A DNA stretch of 64,000 nucleotides from Hirundichthys speculiger (taxonomy: Eukaryota > Chordata > Actinopteri > Beloniformes > Exocoetidae). The position numbers and the translations under genes were made by a program. Positions 35,580 to 46,290 of the stretch are shown here, in pieces. The number at the start of each line of letters is the position of its first letter. Positions within the stretch are counted from its first letter, which is position 1. The notes beneath the pieces are model-generated. The model ran no database searches. It was given only the letters and a program-made list of their open reading frames with translations, and had not been told where the DNA came from. Location: positions 1 through 64,000 of the forward strand of contig JAGFBZ010002320.1 of assembly GCA_018398805.1 (NCBI GenBank), given 5' to 3'.

Positions 35580-36892
35580 GACAGAAGCAGAAGCAGTGGG
35601 ACAGAAGCAGAAAGACAGACAGACATTGCAAACTGGAGAAAGAACAGAAAACGACACGCTGCCGCTAATGAGAGGAAACTCGACACCTGTGGGTTCTGGC
35701 CTTCGCTAATTAACTTTCTTGGTCGCCGTCTGAACTCCCTGGATGCCAGTATCGCCCTGCTCGCCCTCAACACGATCAGAATGAAGCACAGAAGTCAGAC
35801 GCTGGTTAAGGAGTCAGTGTGCGTTACATGATATCTGTATTTTAGCCATTTCTCTGGATGTTTCTCTGAAAGAATGCTGACTAGCTATTCGAGAAATTAC
35901 AACCATAAGCTCCGATAATCTCTTGGACGCGCTGCCCCGGGAGCTTTGGCTCATCACGCCGTTCGGTTATGCAAGCGTTCCCACTCCGAGCGAGTAAATG
36001 AAGCTCCTGGAAGGCCTGAGGCCTGAGGGGGATGACGAGCGGCGCTATCCTGGGACGGCAGGCGCTCGTTCGGGGTCGTCCTCGTCCGTGCAGCGCTGCT
36101 GCAGAGCGCGGCGGCTGCAGGTTCACGGTTGCAGCGAAATCACAAACAGATGAGGTGAAACGAAGAGATGAAGTCATGGTGGTGAAGAACGACAGGATTA
36201 CTGGACTGATCTGCACCTCGTTTGTCCTTGTAGCCGCCCCTCGAGTGAATCAACAGGGCTGGGAGTCTTCCATACAGGTGGATTTTAATTCTGACGTCTG
36301 TGTGGCATGAGCACAACAAACACTGTGACACCGTGAAACTAAATGACAAAATAAAAAGGGCAAATTAGACGGGTGGAAATAATCATTGACAATTGCAACT
36401 TGAAACATTTAAATGAATATATACAGTCACATGAAACTCTCTGATAACAAAAATCACATACTTTGCTCCGCATATCAAAGGGTGCTAAGAGGTGCTGCTG
36501 AAGTTAGCTGAGCAAAGCCGAGAAGCTAGCGATCTCTTAAGTGACTGCTATCATCAAATTTACGATCCAGCTATGTTAATTAGCATAAAAAAAAATAGGG
36601 AGCCCAGAATACAAATAAATGACACGTAAAATACAAGTGTCAATTTACCCTAGATATTCATTAGATGTAGTGTTAACGTTAGTTTACCTGCTTAATGCAA
36701 ACAGGAGAATGCCAAAAATAGCGAAAGTTCCGGTCTAGACAACTCGATTTCAAAATAAGTGTCACCTTACGAAAAAAAAACAATGAATACTTATAAAATA
36801 AACACCAATGGCAGAGCAGCTCGGACGCACCGCTTTCAAACCAAGATCCAGAGCCGACAGCTATGTTTACGTTCAGTAGCAGCGCTACTGGA
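35580..36892. other. no gene seen
   Basis: CpG-richer patch at 35925-36130 with overlapping open frames on both strands, none recognised. 36360-36890 is AT-rich and may be the interior of the element whose end is at 36990. Confidence 0.35.
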
Positions 36893-36990
36893 TTTTAGCT
36901 TACGTAACTAGAGGCAATATTTTCCCGTTGAGGCGTTTCGCAACCGGAAAATTTCGTATGTAGAGACGTTCCTAAGTAGAGGTACCACTG
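36893..36990 (-). mobile_element. DNA transposon end with TA flank
   Basis: The complement reads 'cagtggtacctctacttagg' then 'aacgtctctacatacgaaat', a terminal sequence I associate with a fish mariner-type element. It is followed on the plus strand by TA (36991-36992). The other end was not found, so the element limits are unknown. Confidence 0.45.
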
Positions 36991-37763
36991 TATATGAAAT
37001 GTCAGAATAGGTTGTTTTTTTGACGACACCCTGGTTGAGAAACGCTGATCTATACGCCCTTTGTCCTTGTTTCATGCTGTCGCTGACATGACAGAGTGAG
37101 TCTTTCAGGAACGGTAGCCGGCAGACACGCGCCAACTAGAAAGAAGAGTGTATATAGTTATGCACCACTGAAACAGTGCAGGAATGGACGGGTGGATGGA
37201 CGGAGTCAGAAAGAGGACAGACGTAGATCATATTCTCAGGCAACGTGAGGGTCACGTAAACCCAAAGTCAAACAAAGTAATCATTTACTTCACGAGCATC
37301 TTAAAACCCATTAACTCGGATCTGAGACCAACCGCAGATCTGAGGGCAGCTGAGCGTTTGCTTGTTTCTCCTCCAGAGCTCCAGATCTGATTTAGCTGTT
37401 CAGACTGATCTCCTGCATAAACTCGGGCTCAGGTAGCGCAGAAAAGGAGAAGACGTGGAAGAATCCTAAAGCCTGTTACAAATATAGAATTACCCACAGG
37501 CACTTCCTGTTACAGAGTTAAATAAACTGGACGTCGTGTCGGGACCCGCTCCGTATTCTGTTATCTGAAGGTTAGTCCATTAGATTCGCAGCTTAAGTGC
37601 AGAAATGCAGCCTGACTGGTTGTTCGGAGCAGCTTTGAGCTCCAGCGGGTCGTCTGTGACGTTAACGGTGATATAATGTGAAGCATGCGGGTTTAATACT
37701 TGAATAAAACCGGATGAATCCTTCTGTGAGCGATTCTCAAGTGGATTTGTCAGAGATATACAG
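36991..37763. other. no gene seen
   Basis: 'accctggttgagaaacgctg' at about 37027-37046 resembles one end of another hAT family (CAGCGGTTCTCAACC), isolated. No exon recognised. Confidence 0.35.
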
Positions 37764-38309
37764 TAGAGCTGGGCGATACTGGGAACTTTGTATTGTAAGA
37801 TGAATATCAATATACATCTTATCGTGAGTCAAATATCGTGTATCGTGTATCATATCGTGAGATTAGTGTATCAATACATCCCTAATATTCATGATCTGGG
37901 TAGTAGAGCTGGGTGATACTGGGAACTTTGTATTGTAAGATGAATATCAATATACATCGTATCGTGAGTCGAGTATCGTGTATCGTATATCGTATTGCGA
38001 GATTAGTGTATCGATACAGCCCTAATATTCATGATCTGGGAAGTAGAGCTAAGCGATACTAGGAACTTTGTATTGTAAGATGAATATCAATATACATCGT
38101 ATCGTGAGTTGAGTATCGTGTATCGTATCGCGAGATTAGTGTATCGATACAGCCCTAATATTCATGATCTGGGAAGTAGAGCTAAGCGATACTAGGAACT
38201 TTGTATTGTAAGATGAATATCAATATACATCACATCATAAGTCGAGTATCGTGTATCGTATTGCGAGATCAGTGTATCAATACAGCCCTAATATTCATGA
38301 TCTGGGAAG
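37764..38309 (+). repeat. tandem array of four 133-140-bp MITE-like units
   Basis: Units start at 37764, 37904, 38044 and 38177, each 'tagagct(g/a)(g/a)gcgatact' and each ending with 'cccta' plus a 19-base spacer 'atattcatgatctggg(t/a)ag'. Each unit thus has TAGAGCTGG and CAGCCCTA ends like a small hAT MITE. The fifth repeat position (38310) is occupied by the start of a full hAT element. Confidence 0.85.
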
Positions 38310-39134
38310 TAGAGATGGGTGATACTGGGAACTTTGGTATCGATCTAATACCAAGTAAATACAGGGCCAGTATCGCCGATATAGATACCGATAGCGATAC
38401 TGATACTGATACTTTTTCATATTAAGTTTAATCTATCATGAACTTTTGTGATTTTTGTCTTTGGATTATTTTGTTCAAGCCAAGAATAGAATTTCGTCAA
38501 GCTTTATGTCTTCAATACTTTTGTGTTAATATTAATTGGAGTTTAATTTCTGTTCATAATGTTTTTTTCTAGTCCACCTTTTATATCTTTCAATACTTGT
38601 GTAATTTATTTTTGGACTGTGTGCACTTTCCTGTTGCTTTAACTCCAAAAATGTCCCCGTCGTAGGATAAATAAAGGATTATCTAATGTTATTTTATCTT
38701 AGATAACACCTTTCAATGGGATTATTTCAAGGTCTTAACTATATTTTTTTAAATTTGGCTCCAGTAACATATGACTTAAGTAACAGGTACTTTGAAAGTT
38801 AATATGAATTAGAATAGAATAGTCCTTTATTGTCATTGTAACAAGTACAACGAAATCTAAACAGTGCCAAACAGTCAAAAACATCAACTACGGTAATAAA
38901 TACCGGTGCTACATTAATAATAAATAAATAAATACACAGTCAAACATCCCCTTCCCGCTCATCTTCCCGCTTAATGCTGAAGATGACCTCTCTGATCTAC
39001 CTGGATGCTCTCTGTTAGAAAGAAAGAAAAGATAAAAAGCTTGAGTATCGATCTTTTTACATGAGTATCGTTCGATATCAATACCAGCGTTGGTATTGAT
39101 ATTATTGATATTTGGATCGATCCGCCCACCTCTA
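38310..39134 (-). mobile_element. hAT element (TAGAGNTGGG family) with nested LINE tail
   Basis: The left end is 'tagagatgggtgatactgg' and the right end is 'ggatcgatccgcccacctct'+'a'. Both termini carry TATCGAT motifs. The 8-bp flanks (ctgggaag and ctaagcag) match poorly, so the duplication has decayed or one flank was replaced by the tandem array. The interior includes 38570-38700 (a retroposon-like tail, 'ataaataaaggattatc') and a minus-strand L2/CR1 tail at 38807-39015. A short derivative lies at 22995. Confidence 0.65.
38807..39015 (-). mobile_element. L2/CR1-like LINE 3' tail
   Basis: On the minus strand the segment ends 'acaatgacaataaaggacta' followed by ttctattctattctaat, the same style of 3' end as the LINE at 46291-48386 (there 'aatgacaataaagggcattc' plus TGATTC repeats). 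Only the 3' untranslated tail is present. It lies inside the hAT element. Confidence 0.6.
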
Positions 39135-39653
39135 CTAAGCAGGATGCACCCAGGTTACTACAGAAATGATGCAAATGAGTGGAACAAACAAGCCGACAAC
39201 ATTGAATGACGTGACTGGCCATTCGAGGAGCTGCACGTTCAACCGGCCAATCAAACCGGTTGGATGCAGCTTCCAGATGTGGCGTGGGCCAGATGTGGGC
39301 CTGCCTGGACGCGCCGCCAGGTCCGGCCGCTGACCCAAAGGCCCGGAGGTGATGCAGGTCTGGGCGGCGCCCGGTGATACGTGGCTGAGTTCAGGCTGCT
39401 GCAGTCAGAGCCAAACGTGTGCCAAAGAAAACTGCAGATGTGGCCAAACATTTCTTTTTTTCTGCTACGCAGGGGACGTGTTTCTCGGCAGTGCTGGGAG
39501 AGCGACAACAAAAACCTGAAGTCACGCCGAAGACGGACGGATGAGTTCTGCAGAACGCATCACACCATGATCCTGGCCCCAAAAATAGATTTATAAAGAT
39601 GGATAAGCTGAGCAACGGTTCTGATTTCAGCTCTGACTTCATCTTCTCTCCTA
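39135..39653. other. no gene seen
   Basis: Moderately GC-rich; a short internal repeat 'agatgtggcgtgggccagatgtgggc' spans 39275-39300. No exon or element recognised. Confidence 0.35.
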
Positions 39654-39693
39654 CGGAGCCCCGTTTGGGTCATAATTCAATGAATAAATGAGT

Positions 39694-40508
39694 CTATTAT
39701 TATGAAATACAGGCGTTTATTATCATGAAGTACGTATCCATTATTATGAAATGTTTCCCATTATTATGAAATATATGTTTATTATTATGAAATGTTTCCC
39801 ATTATTATGAAATATATGTCTATTATTATGAAATCCAGGTGTTTATTATTATGAAATACGTATCCATTATTATGAAATGTTTCCCATTATTATGAAATAT
39901 GTTTATTATTATGAAATGTTTCCCATTATTATAAAATATATGTCTATTATTATGAAATACAGGTATTTATTATTATGAAATACGTATCCAATATTATGAA
40001 ATGTTTCCCATTATTATGAAATATATGTTTATTATTATGAAATGTTTCCCATTATTATGAAATATATGTTTATTATTATGAAATGTTTCCCATTATTATG
40101 AAATATATGTCTATTATTATGAAATACAGGTGTTTATTATTATGAAATATGTATCCATTATTATGAATATATATGTATATTATTATGAAATACAGGTGTT
40201 TATTATTATGAAATATGTATCCATTATTTTGAAATGTTACCAATTATTATGAAATATATATCTATTATTATGAAATACAGGTGTTTATTATTATGAAATA
40301 CGTATCCATTATTATGAAATGTTTCCCATTATTATGAAATATATGTTATTTATTATGAAGTGGTTCCCATTATTATGAAATATATGTCTATTATTATGAA
40401 ATACAGGTGTTTATTATTATGAAATACGTATCCATTAATATGAAATGTTTCCCATTATTATGAAATATATGTGTATTATTATGAAATATATGTGTATTAT
40501 TAACATAA
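39694..40508 (+). repeat. 20-23-bp subterminal repeat array (ATTATTATGAAAT + variable)
   Basis: Units share ATTATTATGAAAT and differ in the following bases: ATATGTTT, GTTTCCC, ACAGGTGTTT or ACGTATCC. The four kinds occur in a recurring order, giving a loose higher-order period. The same unit forms the inner part of the inverted repeats, so the array is an expansion of one terminal repeat. Confidence 0.9.
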
Positions 40509-40669
40509 TAATGACATTTTGCCAGTGGGCGGGACCAGTGGTTGACCTGCACGCTCATTGGCTGATCCTTCTCCATTCTACGCTCTGACATCGACTAGTT
40601 TTGGCCGTGAGGTCCCGTTAGCAGCGGGCCGTGGCGTCATCAAGGTGCGCTCCTAGTCCGATTGTCGCT

Positions 40670-40897
40670 ATGGCAGCTTGGACTGAGCTACGGGAAACCT
40701 TGACCAGGTTAGCAGACAATATCAAAAATGATAATTTATCAGGCGATACTATTTTGACCCGATTTGACGATTCACTGTTCTGTTGCTTATGCCTGAATGA
40801 AAGAGCAGCCAATCACATCAATGAAATGGCTCCGCCCCTCTTTGCTGTGATTGACACACAAATCATTCTTATGAAAAACAAAGCCATTATTATGTAA
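40670..40897 (+). CDS. gene-like core of the TIR element, unidentified
   Basis: The ATG at 40670 opens 'MAAWTELRETLTRLADNI', followed by 'DDSLFCCLCLNERAANHI', ending in a stop at 40895-40897. The first 45 or so codons are amphipathic and read like a real N-terminus; the end runs into the repeat region. It may be the 5' exon of a lost transposase, a captured host exon or chance. An upstream in-frame ATG at 40631 also exists. No family is recognised. Confidence 0.3.
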   Translation: MAAWTELRETLTRLADNIKNDNLSGDTILTRFDDSLFCCLCLNERAANHINEMAPPLFAVIDTQIILMKNKAIIM

Positions 40898-41023
40898 AAG
40901 CTAATTCTTATGAAAAACGAAACCGTTATCATAATAATGGGAAATATTTCATAATAATAAACGCCTGTATTTCATAATAATAGACTCATTTATTCATTGA
41001 ATTATGACCCAAACGGGGCTCCA

Positions 41024-42192
41024 TACTCTCCTCTTCCATTACGTTTCTCTTTTCTGTCTCATGATTTTCTTTAAATGCTTCATCCTTCCTTCATCGTGTG
41101 TGCGCGTGTGCGCGTGCACGCAGTAAGAAATCATGAAAGAGATGCAGATAGAGCGACCGTGAGTTAGCGTAACAGGATTAGCAGACGGCGGCGTTTCAGC
41201 ACGCGGCCCCCGGTTCCAGTAAGCGCAGGTCTGGACCCCGACTCACCTTCCTGCGCGCACACGCAGAGATTAAAACAGGAGACACGTTATCCGTTGTGTT
41301 TGGACAACGCTCCGATATCTTTGACCGGTTCACTTATTTTTAGGCGGGACGCCGTCCAAGGAATAGTTTTCTTTGTTTCGGGGCCTCTTCGCTCTCGCAC
41401 ACGGAGAGAGAGAGAGATCGGCCTCGCCGTCCAAGAGGCAGATGAGAGCAGAAATGTATCCCCCCCCACCCCCCATCCCCCCCATCCTCCCCCGTCGCTG
41501 CCAAACACTCAGAATCATGCAAACATACACACACTTTCCCTCCGCGCTGCGGTTGGGATTCTCAAATTAACTGGTCAGCAGTCGGTCGTATCCAGAGGGG
41601 GTTGTCAGTAGGATTCCCGTAACTGAAGCAGTTTGGGTATATTTTTTTCTCCCGCCTCCTCCAACACGATCTACATTCTTTAAATAACCATGACTCTTAA
41701 CATTCTTTTCTTTTTCCCTCTGTCTCGTTCTCTCTCTCTCTCTCTTTTCTATTTGAATGTTATTGTGTGTTATCTTCTATTTTTAACCGACGGTTCGGCC
41801 TCATAAGTATTAAACTCTATCCGTTCCTCATTTACACCAGTGCTCCCACAGTTCCCAGCTTCATCCTGTTGTTTCTCCGAGGACGGAGAGAGTTCATGTT
41901 TTTATTGATGCCATCTCTGTTGGTCTGTTTGTTTACCCGCAACTATTAGACGCATTCCCACAAGCTTTTGTACCGACATTCATGCGGTCCAAACATGCCA
42001 TTCCCTCCGGCTCTTCGTGTTGAATTAACCCGGGATATTTAGTAACGACGGGCAATTTATTCAGCCGGCGCTGGCAGGATCCTCGACGTGGCCTGACCCT
42101 GAATGGCACTGAGGACATAAACCCGTCCTGGAGGAGTAAAAACTGAATGAAAACATGGATGGAAGTCCAGCTTCCTTGTGGAGATCTCGTCA
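41024..42192. other. no gene seen
   Basis: TG/GC alternating run at 41095-41120, C-rich run at 41459-41485, (TC)n at 41728-41747. Open frames at 41287-41611 overlap these low-complexity tracts. Nothing is called. Confidence 0.4.
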
Positions 42193-42200
42193 CTTATTGG

Positions 42201-43194
42201 TAGGGACGGGAATTGATACGATTTTTACGATTCCGATTCCATTATCGATACTGTTTAACGATTCGATTCTTTATCGATTCTAATTTGGGCAAAAAGGAGA
42301 ACAAACAGTTTTATTAGCATCAATTTTTTTTTACTTAGAAGTCACGACCTTACAAGCTGAACAGCGAGGTCAAAAGAGGCCCAAAGCCTGGATAACGTGT
42401 TAACTGTTGTAATATGTAACTGTGCAAATACACAAGAATGTGGAACATTTTACTAACAGATTTTTCCTAATAATATGAGCTCACTAAACACTCAAAAATA
42501 TTAATAAAGAAAGATAAATACTATCAAATACAACGGAACAGTGCACAGTACAAATCTGCAAATACTATGAAGAATTACCAATTCTTTAGCAGTAAAATAA
42601 TCATGTCTTCCAGCCTCTGAACCAGCCAGACTCTCTCTCTCGTCACGGTCATCTTCTAAATGTAATGCAGAAGGCATTCGTTTAATAGCATAGCGCTAAT
42701 GTTATAGCGTGTTTTACAAAGAAGCACATAGGCAGCGGGATAGCTACTAACCAGAGTTACCAGAGGTGATCTTAGCTTGGCTACTGCTGCTGGGTTGAGA
42801 TCCATCAGTCCGAAGCGTCAAAAACACGACACTCGTTATCTCATGTTTTGTGTTCAAATGTTTCTGCATGTTAGCCGTGTTCCCTCCCGACGCTGTTATC
42901 TCCACTTTACAATGACTGCTAGTTGCCTTGTTTCCATCTTTCTTTGGTGAAGTGAAGCCAAACTTTGGAGCGTTTGAACCTGGTGGGCGCCATTGTTGTT
43001 TACAACTGCAATGCTAACGTGCTAAACCGACGTAACTTAATCACGTAAGTGCTTTCTGGAATTGACTGTGCGTAACTTGCGTAAATTACGTGAGATTCGT
43101 GCTGGTTGGAATCGATAAGAGAATCACTGGATAAACTGTCAAACGATTTCATGGAATTGAAACACACGGAACCGGTTCTCGATTCCCAACCCTA
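42201..43194 (-). mobile_element. hAT element with BED-finger remnant, perfect TSD
   Basis: The ends are 'tagggacgggaattgatac' (42201) and 'tcgattcccaaccc'+'ta' (43194). The 8-bp flanks are identical, cttattgg at 42193-42200 and 43195-43202. The interior is mostly non-coding, but the minus strand retains the start of a BED-type transposase at 42790-42993. The 994-bp length means most of the transposase is deleted. Confidence 0.9.
42790..42993 (-). pseudogene. hAT transposase N-terminus, BED zinc finger, broken
   Basis: Minus strand from the ATG at 42993: 'MAPTRFKRSKVWLHFT', then after a frameshift 'SSHCKVEITASGGNTANMQ' and 'KHLNTKHEI'. This is the BED pattern (VW-x-HF, C-x2-C, H-x4-H), but the first cysteine position reads serine, so the zinc site is lost. 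BED fingers bind DNA at hAT termini. No catalytic RNase H-like region or dimerisation domain follows. Confidence 0.7.
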
Positions 43195-43733
43195 CTTATT
43201 GGTGAGTAATCGGTTATGTACGTAGTGTTTGGGGTTGGCCACTCGTGCACCAGAAGCTAACACCTGTGGCACCTCTGGCTCTGAGGAAATGCAGGATTCA
43301 ACATCTGGAAATGTCTGGCAACAGTGTGCACTCTCAGAAAAGGGTGGAATGGAAATTTACTCTTAAAATCTATACGATAATTACCGTACTAGTTGGTTGG
43401 CTACGCACTTGTGTCAGTTTGTCGCGGTAGCTCTTGTTGAATTGCGTCTTTCTTTGTACGTTCACGTCCAAAAGTGAGCGCGTCCTCTTAAAAATCCTAC
43501 GATTTCTTTGCGTAACAACATCATAAAAATCATCTGATTCTACTGGTCGTTAGCATTCTCTGGCTCCCAAAACGAACCCCAAATCATGATCCCTCCAACA
43601 CCGTGCATGAGAGTGCATCTGTGGCCAACCATAGATCATCGTTCCAGAAGTCTGGTTGTTCGTTCATATGCAGGTTTGTGATCCCTTTCCGCATCGTTGT
43701 GCTGCAGCATTAGCTTCTCTAAGACCTCTGCTT
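43195..43733. other. no gene seen
   Basis: 43565-43725 ('aaatcatgatccctccaaca', 'gttccagaagtctggttgtt') reads like an antisense Tc1-transposase scrap, at low certainty. The remainder shows nothing. Confidence 0.3.
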
Positions 43734-44423
43734 TAGAGGTCTTTGGAACAACCCGAAAACCCAAGGTTCCGACCCGACCCGAATCGGGTCCTGGGTCCAG
43801 TCACAAGATGTGACTCCGGGTTCGGGTCTGAATCTGTACAGTTAGTCTCGGGTCCGGTCGGTGCTCTCTGACAGGCTGGGTCCACGTTTACTCGAGAAAG
43901 GTAAAGATATTGGTGGTGGAAGCTAATGTCAGGACTCGGGGCAGTTTAATTAATTATTCATTAACGTGTGTGTCATGAAACAATCGTGTTGCCGTAGCGT
44001 GTTATTAGCGTGTTATAAGCGGTTTGCCCGGCAGCTGTAAAGCACAACGGATCACCAACAAGATAACTTTGGATGAGAGAACATATTCACGACATGTCCT
44101 GACCGGTGTAGGCTATTAGCGTTAGCAGTTGCTACCAATAGCATCTGTATCCACAAAGAAAATAACGACGTGGATTTATTGTTGTTTACATCACGTAGCC
44201 TATGTAGCAACTGAACCGGTAGAAGAAGACAACTTTAGGTAAGAAAATCGGTTCATGGTCGGACACAAAAGACTCGGGTCGGGTTGCTTCCGGGTCCAAA
44301 TATTGCGGGTCCATTCGGGTTTGGACTCCAGACTTATTATAATAGCTCGCGTCGGTTTCGGGTTGAATTCTCACTGGTCCATTCAGGTTCGGGTCAATGA
44401 ACGTGGACCCGTGAAGACCTCTA
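43734..44423 (+). mobile_element. hAT element (TAGAGGTCTT ends, CGGGTC-rich), copy 1
   Basis: The ends are 'tagaggtctttggaacaacc' and 'gtgaagacctct'+'a'. The flanks ctctgctt (43726-43733) and ccctgctt (44424-44431) match at 7 of 8. Both subterminal zones are dense in 'gggtc/gaccc' (for example 'cgacccgacccgaatcgggt'). 690 bp, no transposase. Confidence 0.8.
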
Positions 44424-44431
44424 CCCTGCTT

Positions 44432-45978
44432 ATATCTTTCCCTCTTGGCATTGCATTAACACACACCTGGATGCTTCAGAGCAGGAAGCTGCCAGAGCAT
44501 CTTCTTTTATAGAGATCTGCACTTCTGCTGATGATTAATCTACCAGGAGTTGATGATCCTGTGAAAGCTATCAGGGGGTACTTAGTGTTGCCCACGAGAT
44601 TTTGTTCTTCTATTTTCATGTTTGTTACATTAAAAAAACGAGTTTCTGCTGGAATTCCAGCACAAGAATAAGATCCCAAATCTGGACTAGACTGGAGAAA
44701 AGATCTGCTATCAGGACAACAGAGAGGATGGAGTTTCCACCATTTAGTATCAGGAGGGAACGCAAGACGGGCGGCAAATAAGACTGATGAGCTCAGATAC
44801 CGGCATCGCAGTAATACGCATTTACTTAAACACGACTACAGGAACATTACCCAGAGTCCTTTACTGCTCTGCAGACTGCAGACAGAGCGGTAAGAGCAAC
44901 GGAGGAGGGACCTCTGGATCACCTCTAGTTCCTTCCTGAAGCTTTGAACAGTTTTTCTCAAAACCAGAAGCTTCCGGTCGTCTAAAAGCCCCAAATTTAG
45001 CAGTGATGACGGGTTTCTACTGGTGCTGCCACCTAGTGGTCGGGTCAGGTCCGGCGGCAGGTAGAGTTCTGAGGGTTTCACCTGCCACCTGTTGTGCGTG
45101 TTTAATTACCCGTAGTTAATTATCTGACCCAGTTGTGTGACTTTGCATATTTTCTCATTTAGTTCTCATTGTCGGTGATTTATGTGCGTCTGAACCTCCT
45201 CGTTTTTTTTTTTTTCTTTTAGTCTTTCTTCTTTTCTTTTCTCCTCCCTCGCTCTCTTCGCCTTCAATCATTTTTTGACTTACAGACATTTCAGACCTTA
45301 CTAAGCAGTTTTCCAGATCCCACATTACTGCGGGTGTATTTCAGAGGCCCAAACCTCTCAGAAGGCGATGACAAGAATTCAAAACTTAGGGATTTTTCTT
45401 TTTTTTTTTTTTGCTGTTTGTTGTTAACAGACATGTCTCTCTGTCTCTCTCAGTCTGATCCGATTCAACCCAGTGGGCACATCTGCATCTATACAGTCCA
45501 ACGGAGGGAAACAGACCTTTCTTTTATTAACATATCCGCCTTAAATGCCTTTAAATCTCCCTCCGAAGCAGTTTTCTGGTGATGATGCTGCTCCTTCGCT
45601 GATACTGAGCACAGTTCTTCCTTCCCGGCGACCCGTGAGGAGCTGGAAACATAAAAAGATAATGAGCCATCAAACGCTGTGCATGAAGCACTTTTCCAGA
45701 ACCGTCCGTCTGACCGCAGAAAACAGAGCGTAGATGTTTGAACACACACACATTTACTGCATCTATGCAACCAAATGGAGAACCGTCACATCCCCCCCTT
45801 TCTATGTTCCGGTAAAAAATCAACGTCGGGCTGAAGGGATGCAGAATAAATGAGTGGACCGGGGCTGGACGAAGACGGGCTGAAGGACGACCGGACTTAC
45901 TGACGTCTAAAACAACCTTCTGAGACCGTCTGAACTGATATTCAGGGTCTTACTGACGGCGCTGAGGGACCACCACTT
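44432..45978. other. no gene seen
   Basis: T-rich runs at 45203-45213 and 45398-45410. Minus-strand frame 44836-45081 and others are unsupported. No repeat edges or RNA genes found. Confidence 0.35.
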
Positions 45979-46290
45979 TCATGGACCCGAACCTGAATGG
46001 ACCCGTGAAAATATGACCCGAAACCGCCCGACCCGAGCTATTATCATAAGTTCGGGAGTCCGAACCTGAATGGAGCCGCGATAACCGACCCGAGTCTTTA
46101 GTCTTTAAACTGAACCGAGAAACCCGAATAGAACCGAGACAATCCAGCCCATAGCTGCTCATGTTAAAGTTGTCTAGCTTGAATAAAACTTGATTTTCTT
46201 ACCTAAAGTTGTCTTCTTCTACCGGTTCAGTTGCTACATAAGCTACGTGATGTAAACAACAATAAATCCACGTCGTTATTTTCTTTGTGG

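Larger units (their letters stand above)
39654..41023 (+). mobile_element. unclassified DNA element: 75-bp TIRs grading into tandem repeats
   Basis: 39654-39728 and 40949-41023 are inverted repeats that differ at only two or three positions ('ggagccccgtttgggtcata' outermost), with TA on both outer sides (39652-39653, 41024-41025). The inner part of the TIR, 'attattatgaaat', is iterated inward as a 0.8-kb tandem array on the left and two or three copies on the right. Between lies 40510-40900, a non-repetitive core with an ATG at 40670. A truncated second copy ends at 56535. The TA duplication suggests mariner-type integration, but I do not recognise the ends. Confidence 0.75.

Noticed and set aside
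37022..37050. Separate hAT element of the CAGCGGTTCTCAACC family
   Set aside because: Only about 20 bases at one end match; no second end or duplication.
37764..38309. CRISPR-like or tRNA-cluster interpretation of the 133-140-bp tandem units
   Set aside because: The 'spacer' is identical in every unit and the units have hAT-type ends; no tRNA box motifs were seen.
40613..40900. Idea that the core of the 75-bp-TIR element is a retained functional gene
   Set aside because: The frame is short, ends in the repeat region and has no recognised family; kept only as a low-confidence feature.
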